Positions 1 to 10,592 of a stretch of DNA of 64,000 nt are shown piece after piece. This DNA comes from Cyanobacterium sp. Dongsha4. Its GTDB lineage: Bacteria > Cyanobacteriota > Cyanobacteriia > Cyanobacteriales > Cyanobacteriaceae. Position 1 is the stretch's first letter; each line of letters starts with the position of its first letter. The DNA lies in NCBI RefSeq assembly GCF_036345015.1, contig NZ_CP084098.1, positions 3,547,326 to 3,611,325 of the forward strand, read 5' to 3'. A program made the translations under genes and the position numbers. Under the pieces are notes generated by a model. It saw only the letters and a program-made list of their open reading frames with translations. It did not search any database and was not told the origin of the DNA.

Positions 1-86
1 AAACTTTGTAATTCTGTCGCTAAATCCTTGATTCTAACATTTAAAATGCCCAAATCATTTCTTAATTGTTTAATTGATCTAGTCAT
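1..86 (-). CDS. N-terminal end of an unknown protein, cut by the window edge
   Basis: An open frame begins with ATG at 86 on the minus strand and runs off the left edge (28 codons visible, starting MTRSIKQLRNDLGIL). The visible part looks helical and charged. It lies downstream of tsf in the same direction, 174 bp away, so it may have its own promoter. The family is not recognisable from this short piece. Confidence 0.4.
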   Translation of the reverse strand, partial: MTRSIKQLRNDLGILNVRIKDLATELQS

Positions 87-260
87 TATTTTATTTACAA
101 TCTATTTCAATTAGGAGTTACGAATTAAGAGAAAGCAATTAACAATTAGTAATTAGCAATTGAAGAATTAGTTTTCCCCTAACACCCTAATCCCCCAATT
201 CCCTAACATCCTAAAACTCTAACTTCCATTCATTACTCATTACTTATTACTCATTAATCA
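87..260. repeat. intergenic low-complexity repeat, C-rich version
   Basis: This gap holds runs such as ccctaacaccctaatccccc and actcattacttattactc. They are the reverse-strand form of the ggtgttagggtattaggg phrases found in many other gaps of this window (around 10440, 11880, 18190, 20210 and 63160). No gene or convincing terminator is visible. Confidence 0.5.
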
Positions 261-920
261 TTACTTCATACCAGCTTGGGCGGCAACTTCCTCAGCAAAA
301 TTAGTTTCTTCTTTCTCAATGCCCTCACCTAAGATAAAGCGTTGAAAACGACGCACTTGGATGTTTTCACCAATTTTTGCAATTTGTTGGGTGATTAACT
401 CCTCTACGGTAATACCTTGATCTCTGATATAAGGTTGAGAAAGCAAACACATTTCACCTAAACGCTTGTTAATTCTACCGTCAACAATTTTTTCACGGAT
501 ATTTTCAGGCTTACTTGCTAAGTCTTCCCTACCCATTTCAATTTCTTTTTCCTTAGTAACGACATCTTGAGGAATGTCACTAATTTTAATGTATTCAACA
601 TTAGGACAAGCCGCAATTTGCATCGCAATGTTTTTAGCTAAGGCTTGGAAATCTTCACGACGGGCAACGAAGTCGGTTTCACAGTTAACTTCTACCAAAA
701 CGCCTATTCTACCACCAGTGTGAATGTAGCTTTCTACAATACCTTCGGCGGCAACTCTACCAGATTTTTTCTCCGCAGAAGTAATACCTTTTTGGCGTAA
801 CCATTCCATGGCTTTAGCCATATCACCATCATTTTCTGCAAGGGCTTTTTTACAATCCATCATCCCTGCATTAGTCTTATCTCTTAATTCTTTTACCAGT
901 TTTGCGCTTATTTCTGCCAT
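261..920 (-). CDS. tsf: elongation factor Ts
   Basis: EF-Ts is the guanine nucleotide exchange factor that reloads EF-Tu in translation. The 219-residue protein has the N-terminal UBA-like helical region ([16 protein letters not shown] at about 12-27) and the core TDFVAR motif near residue 82, both diagnostic. It is the short cyanobacterial/chloroplast-type form, not the roughly 280-residue enterobacterial form. It follows rpsB in the same direction, the classical rpsB-tsf order. The gap of about 190 bp contains a strong hairpin (1017-1033) that could attenuate read-through. Confidence 0.97.
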   Translation of the reverse strand: MAEISAKLVKELRDKTNAGMMDCKKALAENDGDMAKAMEWLRQKGITSAEKKSGRVAAEGIVESYIHTGGRIGVLVEVNCETDFVARREDFQALAKNIAMQIAACPNVEYIKISDIPQDVVTKEKEIEMGREDLASKPENIREKIVDGRINKRLGEMCLLSQPYIRDQGITVEELITQQIAKIGENIQVRRFQRFILGEGIEKEETNFAEEVAAQAGMK

Positions 921-1016
921 AGTACTTTTTTGTATAAAAATTTAATAACTGACCATCAATAATAATGACATGATTTGCCCCAGATGAAAATTAGGAAAAT
1001 CATTACTAGATGACTG

Positions 1017-1033
1017 GGTGGGCATTGCCCACC
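1017..1033. terminator. palindromic hairpin between rpsB and tsf
   Basis: The perfect palindrome GGTGGGCATTGCCCACC forms a 7-bp stem with a 3-nt loop. The identical 17-mer occurs after groEL (7818-7834), where a T run follows, and a G-U variant lies at 8375-8391. Here no T run follows in either direction. It is more likely an attenuator, RNA-processing site or dispersed repeat than a strong terminator. Confidence 0.55.
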
Positions 1034-1114
1034 ATTATTGGAGAAGATTGATAACTTTTCAGAAAAAAATAGTTGAGGATAATTTAGAAGTGTACTCAGA
1101 CTATTATATTATAA

Positions 1115-1933
1115 CTACTCTTCTTCGCCTTCAGAGTCGCTATCGTCTTCATAATCTTCATCGTCGTAATCTTCGTCATCATCGTAATCGTATTCAGCTT
1201 CCGCAGACACAGATTCCATAAACTCATCTAATTTACCTTCTGCGGCGGCTTTGCCGTAACGCCCTTCATAAATCGCATCAGCTAATTTCCCGATAATTAA
1301 TTTGATGGAGCGAATAGCATCATCGTTAGCAGGAATAGGATAATCTACCAATTCGGGATTACAGTTTGTATCCAACATGGAGATAACGCTTAAACCTAAT
1401 TTTTCGCACTCTTTAACGGCATTATGCTCTCTGCGAATGTCGATAATTACTACAATATCCGGCACTCGACGCATATCTTTAATACCGCCAAGGTATCTTT
1501 GTAACTTAGTTAATTCACGACGAAGAACAGAGGCTTCTTTTTTAGGGCGTAAATTAATTGCACCGCTTTCTTCTAATTCTTCTAATTCTTTTAAACGTCC
1601 AACACGGGATTTAATAGTTTCCCAGTTAGTTAGCATACCACCTAACCAACGCTGATTGATATAAAAAGCTCCACAACGGGCGGCTTCTTGAGCGATGATT
1701 CCTGCGGCTTGACGTTTTGTACCTACGAACAAAACTTTTTTACCGTTTTCAGCGGCTTTTTTGAGATAAGCGTAAGCCTCTTCTAATAATTGTGCGGTTT
1801 GCACTAAATCAATAATATGTACCCCATTTCTAGCAGTGTAGATGTAGGGTGACATTTTTGGATTCCAACGGCGGGTTTGATGCCCAAAGTGGACACCTGA
1901 GTCTAAAAGCTCTTTTAAGCTGACTACAGACAT
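1115..1933 (-). CDS. rpsB: 30S ribosomal protein S2
   Basis: Ribosomal protein S2 of the small subunit. The N-terminus ([20 protein letters not shown]) is the family signature, and the motifs [17 protein letters not shown] and PDIVVIID follow in order. The protein is 272 residues. The last 30 or so are almost all D/E/Y/S (from about 243), an acidic tail beyond the conserved S2 fold that some cyanobacterial homologues carry. It heads the rpsB-tsf unit. Confidence 0.97.
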   Translation of the reverse strand: MSVVSLKELLDSGVHFGHQTRRWNPKMSPYIYTARNGVHIIDLVQTAQLLEEAYAYLKKAAENGKKVLFVGTKRQAAGIIAQEAARCGAFYINQRWLGGMLTNWETIKSRVGRLKELEELEESGAINLRPKKEASVLRRELTKLQRYLGGIKDMRRVPDIVVIIDIRREHNAVKECEKLGLSVISMLDTNCNPELVDYPIPANDDAIRSIKLIIGKLADAIYEGRYGKAAAEGKLDEFMESVSAEAEYDYDDDEDYDDEDYEDDSDSEGEEE

Positions 1934-2403
1934 TATTTTCTCCTTTTTTCGGGTTAATCCTCCATCTAAGGTTGTTTAATTTCTTTAGCTAGAAACACCC
2001 GATGCCTTAGATGTGCGAATTTTGACAACTTTTCTAGTATATCATTGTCTTTTTTTTTTTTCCAGATTTACCCCTTGTTTTATTTTCTTGATGGAAGTTA
2101 AGATCTTTTTTAGGTCATCTCATTTAACGATTAGTTATGGGAAAAATTTACGATGTAATAACCAATTAGATTAATATAAGCATCGAAGATGCGACACTAC
2201 TGTATTCTTTGCGAAATCCAAAACACCACCCTGTAATAGCAACATCCGTAACACTGTCAATCTTAAAATCAAGATCAATAGATAAATGTAGTTATTCTGT
2301 CCACAAAAAAATACCATAAATAAAAATTTGACTTGCATAATTGTCGTTTTTTAACTGGATGTATTAATTAAGAAACCTAATTTTTTTAGATTAAGAGCAT
2401 ATA
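1934..2403. other. 470-bp intergenic region between divergent rpsB and the DUF1822 operon
   Basis: This AT-rich stretch must hold the rpsB promoter (minus strand) and the promoter of the 2404 gene (plus strand). A TATAAT-like string overlaps the start of the 2404 gene (gcatataatga). A run of T at 2050-2060 lies in the rpsB leader. I see no RNA gene, repeat or small coding frame that I can support. Confidence 0.4.
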
Positions 2404-2691
2404 ATGAAGGATAATCGAAAGCAAATACACATAGGAGACGCTGTCAAAGTTAAAGGAAAACTTTATCTAGTCTGGGATATAAAAGGAAATCATATTTTTG
2501 GTCGTCAATTTACATTTACAAAAACGGGACGTTTCCAACATTATCAAGACCGTATCTTTTCCGTTAATATTTGTCAATTAGCCAATCAAAAAGAAAAGCA
2601 AATTATCAATGAACAAAGAAAACAAGCAAGTATCCAACAAAAATCCTATTCTCCGATTAGTGATAACTATACTCGTCATTTAATTCGTTGA
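2404..2691 (+). CDS. small basic hypothetical protein upstream of a sigma-like gene
   Basis: The 95-residue protein starts MKDNRKQIHIGDAVKVKGKL. The first 60 residues look like a small beta-barrel (GDAVKVKG, YLVWDIKGNHIFGRQF), of the kind seen in SH3/KOW-type modules. The tail is Lys/Gln-rich and helical. I do not recognise the family. It lies 22 bp upstream of the sigma-like gene in the same direction and is probably cotranscribed with it and the DUF1822 gene. Confidence 0.6.
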   Translation: MKDNRKQIHIGDAVKVKGKLYLVWDIKGNHIFGRQFTFTKTGRFQHYQDRIFSVNICQLANQKEKQIINEQRKQASIQQKSYSPISDNYTRHLIR

Positions 2692-2713
2692 AAAAATATG
2701 GATAACTTTAACT

Positions 2714-4147
2714 ATGAAAATAACAAGAAATAGTATTGTTGATAAATTTTCTACCTTTGTCTTTTTTCCTGATGAGAATAATAATTTTTTTTGTTGGCAA
2801 ACAGATTTATTATTAAAACGAAATATAGAAACAAGTATTACTGAGAAGCAAAAGCAATCTTGTGAGAAGATAGCCCGTTCTTTTTTATCTTCTATTTTAA
2901 ATAAACATGATAAAATCAAACAAAATCACCTTTCTGCTTACCTACAAGAAACTTGTTTATGGAGTGCGAGAATAATTTACGAGCGTCTATGCCTAACATT
3001 AAAATTACTCACTTTAGAAGAGTGTTTTTCATCAGGGAATCTCGCATTAATTCAACCAGAAAAATTACTGAAAAATTATCAAGTTAAATATAGAACTAAA
3101 ATCACAACTTATGCTCAAACAAGATTAAACACCATTATTAAAGATACTATTTATCGTAATCGCCAATGGAAATTATTAAGTGATTGGGGTTTATTGACAA
3201 AAATAGGAATCAAACGAGCAGAAAGTATATTAACAATTCAAGGAGGCTTAAAAGATAACAAATTGCAAGAATATCTTTTAGCTTGGCAATGTTATCTTGA
3301 TAATTATCAAACTTGTGGCATAAGAAAACATAAAGTATTATCAGAGCCAAATTCGACACATTTACAGTTAATGGTTCAACAATACAATTTACAAATTAAA
3401 CAACTTAATCAAACACCAATTACTCCCGATGAATTAAAACAAAAACTAAAATTTTGTATTGAAATGGCAAGATTAGCCACAAATCCAATTACTGTTATGT
3501 ATGAAGAAAATGACCACTCTCTAATAGAAGAAAATTCTAATAATTATATTGATGATTTAGCAATAGAAAAAGAAAGTCAAGAAATTAAAAGTATAATCAT
3601 TAATAGTTTTCAAAACCAAGACAGTGTTAATCAAGCAATTTTATATTTCATTTTTAGTTTAAATTTAACTCAAGGGGAAATTATTACAATAATCAATCAA
3701 ACTCATCCTGATTTTATCAAACAACAATATCAGTTATCTCGTAAAATTAATAGTATAAAAAAATCAATTATTGATGAAATTATAAAAATAAAAAATCTTC
3801 CTCAAAATCAAACATCGGCTAAGGAAATTAAACCACTTATCTCTCTTTTAGATGTTTGTATTCAAGAGTATATAGAAGATGAAATTTTTATATTAATTGA
3901 AAAATGTTATCAAAATCTTAATTCGGAACAGCAAAAATATTTAAAACAAGAATACTTTAAAGAAATAAACAATAGTAGTAAAGAGAAAAACTCTTTTAAA
4001 GGTAACAATCAAAATTTGGTTGATAATATTAGAGAAAAACTAGCAAACAAGTTAAATATTTTTATTCCTCAAATCTCTATTATTAATAGTAGTATTAACA
4101 TCCAAATTCAAAAATTTTATGAAAAATATTTTAATCAAATTAAATAA
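2714..4147 (+). CDS. sigma-70-like regulatory protein of the cyanobacterial DUF1822-linked type
   Basis: The 477-residue protein has a segment at about 78-165 (YLQETCLWSARII ... RTKITTYAQTRLNTIIKD) resembling sigma-70 region 2-like helices. It matches, from memory, a cyanobacterial group annotated as 'sigma-70 family RNA polymerase sigma factor' that is regularly followed by a DUF1822 gene. A second helical part near 290-360 could be a region-4-like HTH (LNLTQGEIITIINQTHP). It is very AT-rich and Asn/Ile-rich. It probably acts in transcription, but promoter recognition is unproven. Only 2 bp separate it from the DUF1822 gene. Confidence 0.6.
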   Translation: MKITRNSIVDKFSTFVFFPDENNNFFCWQTDLLLKRNIETSITEKQKQSCEKIARSFLSSILNKHDKIKQNHLSAYLQETCLWSARIIYERLCLTLKLLTLEECFSSGNLALIQPEKLLKNYQVKYRTKITTYAQTRLNTIIKDTIYRNRQWKLLSDWGLLTKIGIKRAESILTIQGGLKDNKLQEYLLAWQCYLDNYQTCGIRKHKVLSEPNSTHLQLMVQQYNLQIKQLNQTPITPDELKQKLKFCIEMARLATNPITVMYEENDHSLIEENSNNYIDDLAIEKESQEIKSIIINSFQNQDSVNQAILYFIFSLNLTQGEIITIINQTHPDFIKQQYQLSRKINSIKKSIIDEIIKIKNLPQNQTSAKEIKPLISLLDVCIQEYIEDEIFILIEKCYQNLNSEQQKYLKQEYFKEINNSSKEKNSFKGNNQNLVDNIREKLANKLNIFIPQISIINSSINIQIQKFYEKYFNQIK

Positions 4148-4149
4148 AT

Positions 4150-5535
4150 ATGAGTATGAATATGATAAATTTTGTTTCAGATTGCTACACTAATGAGCTA
4201 AAAATTACCTTAGATGAAAATATTAAACGTCAAACATGGCAGGAGGTTAAAAATTTAAGTGCCGAAATTAATCGTCATTGTGGTTATATTAATCTTCTTT
4301 GTCGTAAATATTTTATTCAATGGCTAAATTTAGTTTGCGGTATTAACATCACAGAGAGAAATGACATAGTTGATTATCTTAGTATTTGGGAATTTATCAA
4401 TGGTAATGCTATTGATGTGAAGAATAGTCGCTTAGTTTTAATTCCCACAGAAACCCAAGATAAAGTTAGTATTTCTATTCCTCAAGAATGGCTAAAAATT
4501 CCTGAATGGGTTGGTAGTTATTGTGTCATAGTGGGAGTGAACTTAGAGGAAAATTATTTAGATTTTTGGGGTTATATTAACTACGATAATTTACAAAAAA
4601 ATGGGGAAATAGATAATTTAAACCATACTGTTAATTTACCCTATGAATATTTGGAAAATGACTTAAATTCAATGGCTCTGGAATATGAATATGGTTGGGA
4701 AAATATCCCTCAAGTTTCTCCATTAAAATGTTTATCACCTCAAATGCAACAAAATTTAATTACAGAGTTGGAAAATAGTTTATTTCCACGTCTTAGTATT
4801 GATTTTAGTGATTGGTTGAGTTTAATTAGCATTGCCGATGCTCGTTATCAATTATATTCCCGTCGTCAAAGTGTAAATTTAGGTGATTTATTAAAAAATA
4901 AAACAGAGAATATTTTGAGAAAAAGATGGCAAAGTTTACAAGATTTTATCAAAGATAATTTTGAGACTGATTTCAATTTAAAAATGTCTCCTGCTTTTCG
5001 CTCTATTTCACCCCAAGAGGCTTTAAATATCTTAGTCAAAAATGATAATTATGGACAAATATTAGAAATTTTAAACACCATTCCTAATTGGCAAATTGCA
5101 GAAGATTTACAACGGGAATTTATCGAAATTTTAGTTCATCTAATGAATAATGATAATGACGGGGAAATTCTTTGGAGTAGTGCTTTTGCTTTAGAGTCTT
5201 TACAAGCAAATCATCCTTTATGCCCTAAAGGATACGGAAAGTTAATTGATTTCAATGAAGAAAAGAAAAATTATGGTTTATTAATCAATATTTTACCCAG
5301 AAATTATGGGCAAGTTAGTATTTTTGTGAGAGTTTCTGTTTTAAGTAATGAGGATAGTTTACCAGAAGGTTTATCACTGAAAATATTAGATGAAAATGAA
5401 GATCTTTTTCAAGCAATTATTAGCGAAAAGGGGGATAATGTTATTCAGTACAAATTTTGGGCAGATGAAGGAGAAACCTTTAAAATTCAAGTAAGTTTCA
5501 ACGATGATTATGTAGAAGATACATTCAAGGTATAA
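4150..5535 (+). CDS. DUF1822 family protein
   Basis: The 461-residue protein has the DUF1822 features: an N-terminal half listing a local residence/stress-type region (LSAEINRHCGYINLLCRKYF, LVLIPTETQDKVSI) and the phrase IPQEWLKIPEWVGSYCVIVG. A C-terminal part carries a beta-sandwich-like end (GLLINILPRNYGQVSIFVRV). DUF1822 is a cyanobacterial family of unknown function, usually next to a sigma-like gene as here. It may be the antagonist or effector of that protein (inference). ATG codons at 4150, 4156 and 4162 are all possible starts. Confidence 0.7.
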   Translation: MSMNMINFVSDCYTNELKITLDENIKRQTWQEVKNLSAEINRHCGYINLLCRKYFIQWLNLVCGINITERNDIVDYLSIWEFINGNAIDVKNSRLVLIPTETQDKVSISIPQEWLKIPEWVGSYCVIVGVNLEENYLDFWGYINYDNLQKNGEIDNLNHTVNLPYEYLENDLNSMALEYEYGWENIPQVSPLKCLSPQMQQNLITELENSLFPRLSIDFSDWLSLISIADARYQLYSRRQSVNLGDLLKNKTENILRKRWQSLQDFIKDNFETDFNLKMSPAFRSISPQEALNILVKNDNYGQILEILNTIPNWQIAEDLQREFIEILVHLMNNDNDGEILWSSAFALESLQANHPLCPKGYGKLIDFNEEKKNYGLLINILPRNYGQVSIFVRVSVLSNEDSLPEGLSLKILDENEDLFQAIISEKGDNVIQYKFWADEGETFKIQVSFNDDYVEDTFKV

Positions 5536-5551
5536 GTGTCATTAAAAATAC

Positions 5552-5567
5552 GTTCGGAAACCCGTAC
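5552..5567 (+). promoter_or_regulatory. K-box upstream of groES
   Basis: The sequence GTTCGGAAACCCGTAC fits the cyanobacterial K-box consensus GTTCGG-NNAN-CCNNAC exactly. K-boxes are described upstream of groESL1 operons and proposed as light/heat control elements acting together with CIRCE. It sits 12 bp upstream of the proposed -35 (5579). Confidence 0.75.
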
Positions 5568-5578
5568 AAAACAACCTA

Positions 5579-5607
5579 TTGCTATCTCTCATAAATTTCG
5601 GTTAAAT
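5579..5607 (+). promoter_or_regulatory. proposed groESL promoter
   Basis: A -35-like TTGCTA (5579-5584) and a -10-like TTAAAT (5602-5607) are separated by exactly 17 bp. The -10 overlaps the first base of the CIRCE element, so repressor binding would block initiation. Confidence 0.55.
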
Positions 5608-5633
5608 TAGCACTCGTAAGGTGAGAGCGCTAA
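5607..5633 (+). promoter_or_regulatory. CIRCE element (HrcA operator)
   Basis: TTAGCACTC and GAGCGCTAA flank a 9-bp spacer, giving the inverted repeat TTAGCACTC-N9-GAGTGCTAA with one change (T to C in the right arm). HrcA bound here represses groESL at normal temperature. It lies 57 bp upstream of the groES start. Confidence 0.92.
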
Positions 5634-5690
5634 AAACTAAGCTCTGACCCTCAAAATAATTAATCTTTGAGAAATTGGAGTAAACAATCT

Positions 5691-6002
5691 ATGGCAGCTA
5701 TTTCCATCAATGTATCTACCGTCAAGCCTTTAGGCGATCGCGTTTTTGTTAAAGTAAGTGAAGCAGAAGAAAAAACTGCTGGTGGTATCTACTTACCCGA
5801 CAACGCCAAAGAAAAACCCCAAGTAGGTGAAGTTGTTACCGTGGGTGAAGGTAAAGTAAATGATAAAGGTGAACGTACTCCTGTGGAAGTTAAAGTAGGC
5901 GATAAAGTACTTTACTCCAAATATGCAGGTACTGACATCAAACTCGGTGGCGATGACTATGTTTTACTCTCCGAAAAAGACATTCTCGCTGTAGTTTCAT
6001 AG
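5691..6002 (+). CDS. groES: co-chaperonin GroES
   Basis: The 10-kDa lid of the GroEL chaperonin. The start is set at ATG 5691 ([20 protein letters not shown]), giving the usual 103 residues. An upstream TTG at 5667 would add eight residues unlike the family. Family marks are KPLGDRV, the mobile loop ([12 protein letters not shown]) and [14 protein letters not shown]. It is followed after 163 bp by groEL, and CIRCE and K-box elements lie upstream, so this is the groESL1-type operon. Confidence 0.97.
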   Translation: MAAISINVSTVKPLGDRVFVKVSEAEEKTAGGIYLPDNAKEKPQVGEVVTVGEGKVNDKGERTPVEVKVGDKVLYSKYAGTDIKLGGDDYVLLSEKDILAVVS

Positions 6003-6153
6003 TAAAGATCAAAGGGCAGAGGGCAAGGGGCAAAGGACAACTTTCCCGTCAAAGTCTCATTTTGTCTAATGCTTAAATAGATTGGGTTAAGGTACGCAAC
6101 CCACAAAACATTACAACGTACCAAAAATTATTACAAATTATACAGTAAATTAA

Positions 6154-7791
<1,638 letters not shown>

Positions 7792-7817
7792 AATCTAACT
7801 TAAATAAATAACTGTAG

Positions 7818-7840
7818 GGTGGGCATTGCCCACCTTTTTT
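7818..7840 (+). terminator. rho-independent terminator of groESL
   Basis: The hairpin GGTGGGC-ATT-GCCCACC (7818-7834) is followed directly by TTTTTT, 27 bp after the groEL stop. The same 17-mer lies between rpsB and tsf. Confidence 0.85.
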
Positions 7841-7856
7841 ATTATTCTGAAATAAG

Positions 7857-8159
7857 TTGATGTTTGAAATATTAACACCACTAGGCTTTACCGTCAGGAC
7901 ATCTGAAAGTTATTGGCAACGGCTAATTATTAAACATCCTGACATAGGAGATAAACTGGATTTAGTACAACTAGCTCTAATTAATCCAGATCAAATTCAT
8001 CGTAGTAGCCATGATAAAACAGTATTCTTATTTTATGTCATGAGAAAAGAAAAACGTTGGGTTGAAGCGGTGGCTAAACGTTTAAATGGAGATGGATTCT
8101 TAATTACAGCTTATCAAACCGATGGGATTAAAGAAGGTGAGTTACTATGGCACAAGTAA
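7857..8159 (+). CDS. small nuclease-fold protein, probable toxin partner of DUF2283
   Basis: The 100-residue protein is reminiscent of the DUF4258/PBECR-type BECR-fold families. It has a helix-rich start, then DQIHRSSHDKTVFLFY, an aromatic RWVEAVAKRLNGDG strand pair and the ending FLITAYQTDGIKEGELLW. Phage and toxin members of the fold have a similar DxIxxS...YRY...ITAY pattern. Its stop overlaps the start of the DUF2283 gene by 13 bp. A toxin role is inferred from fold and pairing; no catalytic set is certain. Confidence 0.55.
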   Translation: MMFEILTPLGFTVRTSESYWQRLIIKHPDIGDKLDLVQLALINPDQIHRSSHDKTVFLFYVMRKEKRWVEAVAKRLNGDGFLITAYQTDGIKEGELLWHK

Positions 8160-8362
8160 AGATTTTTTATGAACCAGATACACAATTATTAACAGTATTT
8201 TGGCAGTCACCGAGAAAAGAACAAATTAGCACTGAATTGGGGGAAGGAGTTATTTTAATTAAAGACTCAAAAACTAATGAGCCTATTGGTGTGGAAATTT
8301 TGTCTTATCAACCCCAAGATAGTCATTTTAATGGGGTAAGTGTTGAATTAAGTAAAGTTTAG
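8147..8362 (+). CDS. DUF2283 family protein, probable antitoxin
   Basis: The 71-residue protein has the DUF2283 pattern: IFYEPDTQLLTVFW at the start, a central strand GEGVILIKD, then EPIGVEILS. DUF2283 proteins are small and commonly paired with DUF4258-type genes. It overlaps the upstream gene by 13 bp in another frame, implying translational coupling. A hairpin terminator follows at 8375. Confidence 0.65.
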   Translation: MAQVKIFYEPDTQLLTVFWQSPRKEQISTELGEGVILIKDSKTNEPIGVEILSYQPQDSHFNGVSVELSKV

Positions 8363-8374
8363 AAACTTTTATCG

Positions 8375-8398
8375 GGTGGGCATTGCTTACCTTTTTTT
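8375..8398 (+). terminator. terminator after the DUF2283 gene
   Basis: GGTGGGC-ATT-GCTTACC pairs with two G-U pairs and is followed by seven T residues. It is a variant of the 7818 and 1017 hairpins. Confidence 0.7.
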
Positions 8399-8442
8399 AT
8401 GCTTAAAATGAAGTTAGATCATGATTAATTACTACCAGAGAG

Positions 8443-9081
8443 ATGAGCTTAATTATTTATTTTTTGAGGCACGGAGAAACCACTGCCAGTACGAAAGGGG
8501 GTTATTGTGGTGTTTTGGATTTAGATTTAACTCCAGAAGGCTATCTTATGGCGGAAGACTTTGCTAAAGCCTATAAAAGCATTCGTTGGCAGGGTATTTT
8601 TTCCAGTCCCCTCACAAGGACGATCGCAACTGCTACTCCTTTGGCTAAAACTATCGGTATGGGAATTCAACAACGGGATGGATTAAGGGAAATTGCTTAC
8701 GGTAATTGGGAGGGAAAAACCCCAGATGAGGTTAATCAACTTTACCATGATGAATACGTGCGTTGGTTAGCAGATCCGGGTTGGAATGCACCTACAGGCG
8801 GTGAAAAAGGAATTGATATTGCTCGTCGTAGTAATGAAGTCTTAGAAGAAATTGAACGTAATTACCCCACTGGTAATGTGTTAATTGTTTCTCATAAAGC
8901 TACTATTAGGATTATGTTATGCTCTCTTTTGGGAATTGATATTGGACGTTATCGCGATCGCATCTCGATGCCTGTAGCTTCTGTGACAACGGTGACTTTA
9001 ACGGATCGAGGTCCTCGTTTAGATACTTTGTGCGATCGCACCCATTTACGTCCAGAATTACACGCTAGAAAAGGAACTTAA
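8443..9081 (+). CDS. histidine phosphatase family protein (phosphoglycerate-mutase fold)
   Basis: The 212-residue protein carries the catalytic RHGETTAS motif (His near residue 10), a second Arg region (FSSPLTRTIATA) and the late VSHKATIR motif with the second catalytic His. The superfamily hydrolyses phosphate esters through a phospho-His intermediate. The acid E in the loop REIAYGNWEGKTPDE fits a phosphatase of the CobC/GpmB type better than a true glycolytic mutase. The substrate is unknown. It stands alone. Confidence 0.88.
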   Translation: MSLIIYFLRHGETTASTKGGYCGVLDLDLTPEGYLMAEDFAKAYKSIRWQGIFSSPLTRTIATATPLAKTIGMGIQQRDGLREIAYGNWEGKTPDEVNQLYHDEYVRWLADPGWNAPTGGEKGIDIARRSNEVLEEIERNYPTGNVLIVSHKATIRIMLCSLLGIDIGRYRDRISMPVASVTTVTLTDRGPRLDTLCDRTHLRPELHARKGT

Positions 9082-9233
9082 TCAGAGTTGAGAGTTTGAG
9101 CTTAGGAGATTTAAGAAGATAGGTTTTTGACTATAGTACAGTTTATTAAACGAATGGAGTGAAGTGAACTGAATATCAAAAACTAAATCTAGCATTACAA
9201 TAAAAGAAAAATAACTTTTATCATAGGTCGATT

Positions 9234-10415
9234 ATGGCTTATAAACCTTTAACTTTATCAACTCCTAAACCTGTTTTGTCATGGGCAGGTCATGATTTAG
9301 CTAGTCAAGAAATGCAAATGGCGAAAAATGTGGCTTCTTTACCTTTTGTTTTCAAGCACGTTGCATTAATGCCTGATGTACATTTAGGAAAAGGGGCCTT
9401 AGTGGGTTCGGTTATTGCCACGAAAGATGCGATTATACCTGCGGCAGTGGGAGTTGATATTGGTTGTGGAATGTGTGCAATAAAAACACCTTTTCAGGCA
9501 AATCAACTGGAAGGAAAATTAAAAAAAATTCGTCAGGAAATAGAAGCGATTATTCCCGTAGGTTTTAATGAAAATAAGGAAGTAGAAACAAAAGTAACTA
9601 ATTGGCAAGGATGGAGAAAATTTAGCGATTTACATTCAGGGGTGCAAAGATTAGAAACTAAAGCCCTTAAACAAATGGGCTCTTTAGGAGGGGGAAATCA
9701 CTTTATTGAATTATGTTTAGATACCGATGAGCAAGTATGGTTAATGTTACATTCTGGTTCTCGTCATATTGGCAATAAACTAGCAGAATGTCATATTCAT
9801 ACAGGAAAAGAATTGGCTAAATTAGCTGGTTTAAAACTTCCTGATCCTGATTTAGCTTATTTTGTGGCGAATACTCCCGAATTTGACGCTTACTGGAGAG
9901 ATTTACAATGGGCTCAAAATTATGCTCGTTTTAATCGGGATGTGATGATGAGTCGCTTTAAAGGTATTGTTGAAAAACACTTAGCAGGAGGTAAACCTTG
10001 TAAACCTTTACTAACAGTTAATTGTCATCACAACTATGCAGAAAAAGAAATTCATTTTGGTGAAGATGTTTATGTTACTCGTAAAGGTGCTGTAAGGGCT
10101 ACTCAAGAAGATTACGGTATCATACCGGGTTCAATGGGGGCAAAATCTTTTATTGTCAGAGGTAAGGGTAATCATGACAGTTTTTGTAGTTGTAGTCATG
10201 GGGCAGGAAGAAAAATGTCTCGGGCGAAAGCAAAAAAAGAATTTGATGTTGCCGATTTAATTCAACAAACTGAGGGTATTGAGTGTCGTAAGGATAGTGG
10301 GGTTATTGATGAAATTCCTAGTGCTTACAAACCCATTGAAGAAGTAATGAATCAGCAAACTGATTTAGTGGAAATCGTGGCTACCTTAAAGCAAGTCGTT
10401 TGTGTTAAAGGATAA
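9234..10415 (+). CDS. rtcB: RtcB family RNA-splicing ligase-like protein
   Basis: RtcB joins 2',3'-cyclic phosphate or 3'-phosphate RNA ends to 5'-OH ends with GTP and Mn2+. The 393-residue protein shows the metal-binding GVDIGCGM, GGGNHFIE, LHSGSRHIG, VNCHHNYAEKE, and the guanylylation-site region SHGAGRKMSR. It is the shorter bacterial form (about 390-400 residues). Bacterial members act in RNA repair. No rtcA or rtcR gene is nearby. Confidence 0.9.
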   Translation: MAYKPLTLSTPKPVLSWAGHDLASQEMQMAKNVASLPFVFKHVALMPDVHLGKGALVGSVIATKDAIIPAAVGVDIGCGMCAIKTPFQANQLEGKLKKIRQEIEAIIPVGFNENKEVETKVTNWQGWRKFSDLHSGVQRLETKALKQMGSLGGGNHFIELCLDTDEQVWLMLHSGSRHIGNKLAECHIHTGKELAKLAGLKLPDPDLAYFVANTPEFDAYWRDLQWAQNYARFNRDVMMSRFKGIVEKHLAGGKPCKPLLTVNCHHNYAEKEIHFGEDVYVTRKGAVRATQEDYGIIPGSMGAKSFIVRGKGNHDSFCSCSHGAGRKMSRAKAKKEFDVADLIQQTEGIECRKDSGVIDEIPSAYKPIEEVMNQQTDLVEIVATLKQVVCVKG

Positions 10416-10429
10416 CCAGAGTTCGAGGT

Positions 10430-10565
10430 TTGGGGTTAGTTAGGGGCTTAGGGTTTTGGGGTGGTAGGGGTTGAATATATTTAATGTCAGTTGCCCTTCT
10501 CCCCTTAAAAGGGGAGATACAGAGGGGTTTGCACTCCCCTCCTAAATAGGTGGGGTAAAGGGGGG
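10430..10565. repeat. nested C/G-rich inverted repeats downstream of rtcB
   Basis: The stretch ggggttagttaggggcttag is followed by self-complementary blocks (ccccttaaaaggggagatac, aggggtttgcactcccctcc, taggtggggtaaagggggg). Such blocks are common as dispersed repeats in cyanobacteria, and a shorter relative lies at 33180-33212 (ccccccttaataagggagg). They could end transcription of both convergent genes, rtcB and recA. Confidence 0.5.
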
Positions 10566-10592
10566 TTTGCTCTTTACCCAGAGAGTTGTCAA

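Noticed and set aside
1018-1221. A plus-strand frame of 67 codons across the rpsB-tsf gap and the rpsB 3' end
   Set aside because: It is antisense to rpsB and made of Arg/His-rich reading of the acidic tail codons; a shadow frame.
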